Position numbers and translations under genes: made by a program. Of a stretch of DNA of 6,422 nt, positions 6,220-6,422 are shown piece after piece (position 1 is the stretch's first letter; each line of letters opens with the position of its first letter). The stretch spans positions 1-6,422 of the forward strand of contig CAJWIB010000166.1 in assembly GCA_913041095.1 (NCBI GenBank). Reading direction: 5' to 3'. The notes below the pieces were generated by a model. It saw only the letters and a list, made by a program, of their open reading frames with translations, had not been told where the DNA came from and made no database searches. The stretch is from an uncultured Rhodospirillaceae bacterium. GTDB taxonomy: Bacteria > Pseudomonadota > Alphaproteobacteria > Rhodospirillales > UBA2165.

Positions 6220-6422
6220 TCACATAAACTCGGGAAAAAGTTTTTTTAAACCATCGGCACTGGCATCACTGACACCGCGCTCGGTGATCAGCCCCGTGAC
6301 CAGGCGCCGGGGCGTCACATCAAAAGCGTAATTGGCCGCTGGCGAGCCGTCAGGGGTGATTTGAACCTCGGAAACTACACCGGACTTATCCTTACCGACC
6401 ATCATCGTGACTTCGGTGGCGT
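6220..6422 (-). CDS. mtnA: S-methyl-5-thioribose-1-phosphate isomerase, C-terminal part
   Basis: The last 66 residues of a gene that continues past the right edge are visible. They contain SPAANYAFDVTPRRLVTGLI followed directly by TERGV, then a short tail ending KLFPEFM and a TGA stop. This ending is characteristic of MtnA and the related eIF2B-alpha-like sugar isomerases: the 'AFDVTP--LVT--ITE-G' block follows a short strand-rich stretch. MtnA isomerises 5-methylthioribose-1-phosphate to methylthioribulose-1-phosphate (EC 5.3.1.23) in the methionine salvage pathway, in the cytoplasm. The catalytic Cys and Asp lie outside the window, so activity cannot be judged. The ATG at 6405 is internal, because the frame stays open to the window edge. 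The TRAP genes lie 207 nt downstream on the same strand, far enough to have their own promoter. Confidence 0.85.
   Translation of the reverse strand, partial: ATEVTMMVGKDKSGVVSEVQITPDGSPAANYAFDVTPRRLVTGLITERGVSDASADGLKKLFPEFM

Overview
The window reads as a piece of a Gram-negative, probably alphaproteobacterial chromosome with moderate GC and AT-rich intergenic gaps. The signs are a SYLF-domain protein, a fused 4TM/12TM TRAP permease with a TAXI-type binding protein, and an MtnA with the 'AFDVTP..LVT.LITERGV' ending. The lineage is inferred from this gene content and is not proven by the sequence. Nothing mobile is visible: no transposase, integrase, CRISPR array, tRNA or rRNA.

Layout, left half (+ strand). 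The 3' end of a SYLF/Ysc84 gene (1-216) is followed by a gap of about 100 bp that holds two interleaved inverted repeats. Next come glnS (glutaminyl-tRNA synthetase, best start 317) and, 17 nt behind it, a RidA/YjgF-family gene with a strong Shine-Dalgarno. The RidA-like protein is non-canonical: the position of the catalytic arginine is serine.

Layout, right half (- strand, read right to left). The 3' end of mtnA (methionine salvage) is followed by a 207-bp gap with a perfect TATAAT and a 13-bp tandem repeat. Then come a TAXI-type periplasmic binding protein, a 127-bp gap with a perfect 10-bp stem-loop, and a 790-residue fused TRAP permease. The last two genes together make a complete secondary uptake system: the binding protein captures the substrate in the periplasm, and the DctQ-DctM fusion moves it across the inner membrane using an ion gradient. 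The substrate cannot be read from the sequence.

The two halves converge tail to tail. The stop codons of the RidA-like gene and of the permease overlap within one CTAG palindrome (2466-2469), so no terminator fits between them. I see no clearly new biological system. The points most worth a second look are the arginine-less Rid protein tied to glnS, the operator-like repeat and intercistronic hairpin in the TRAP operon, and the direct GlnRS pathway in what looks like an alphaproteobacterium.
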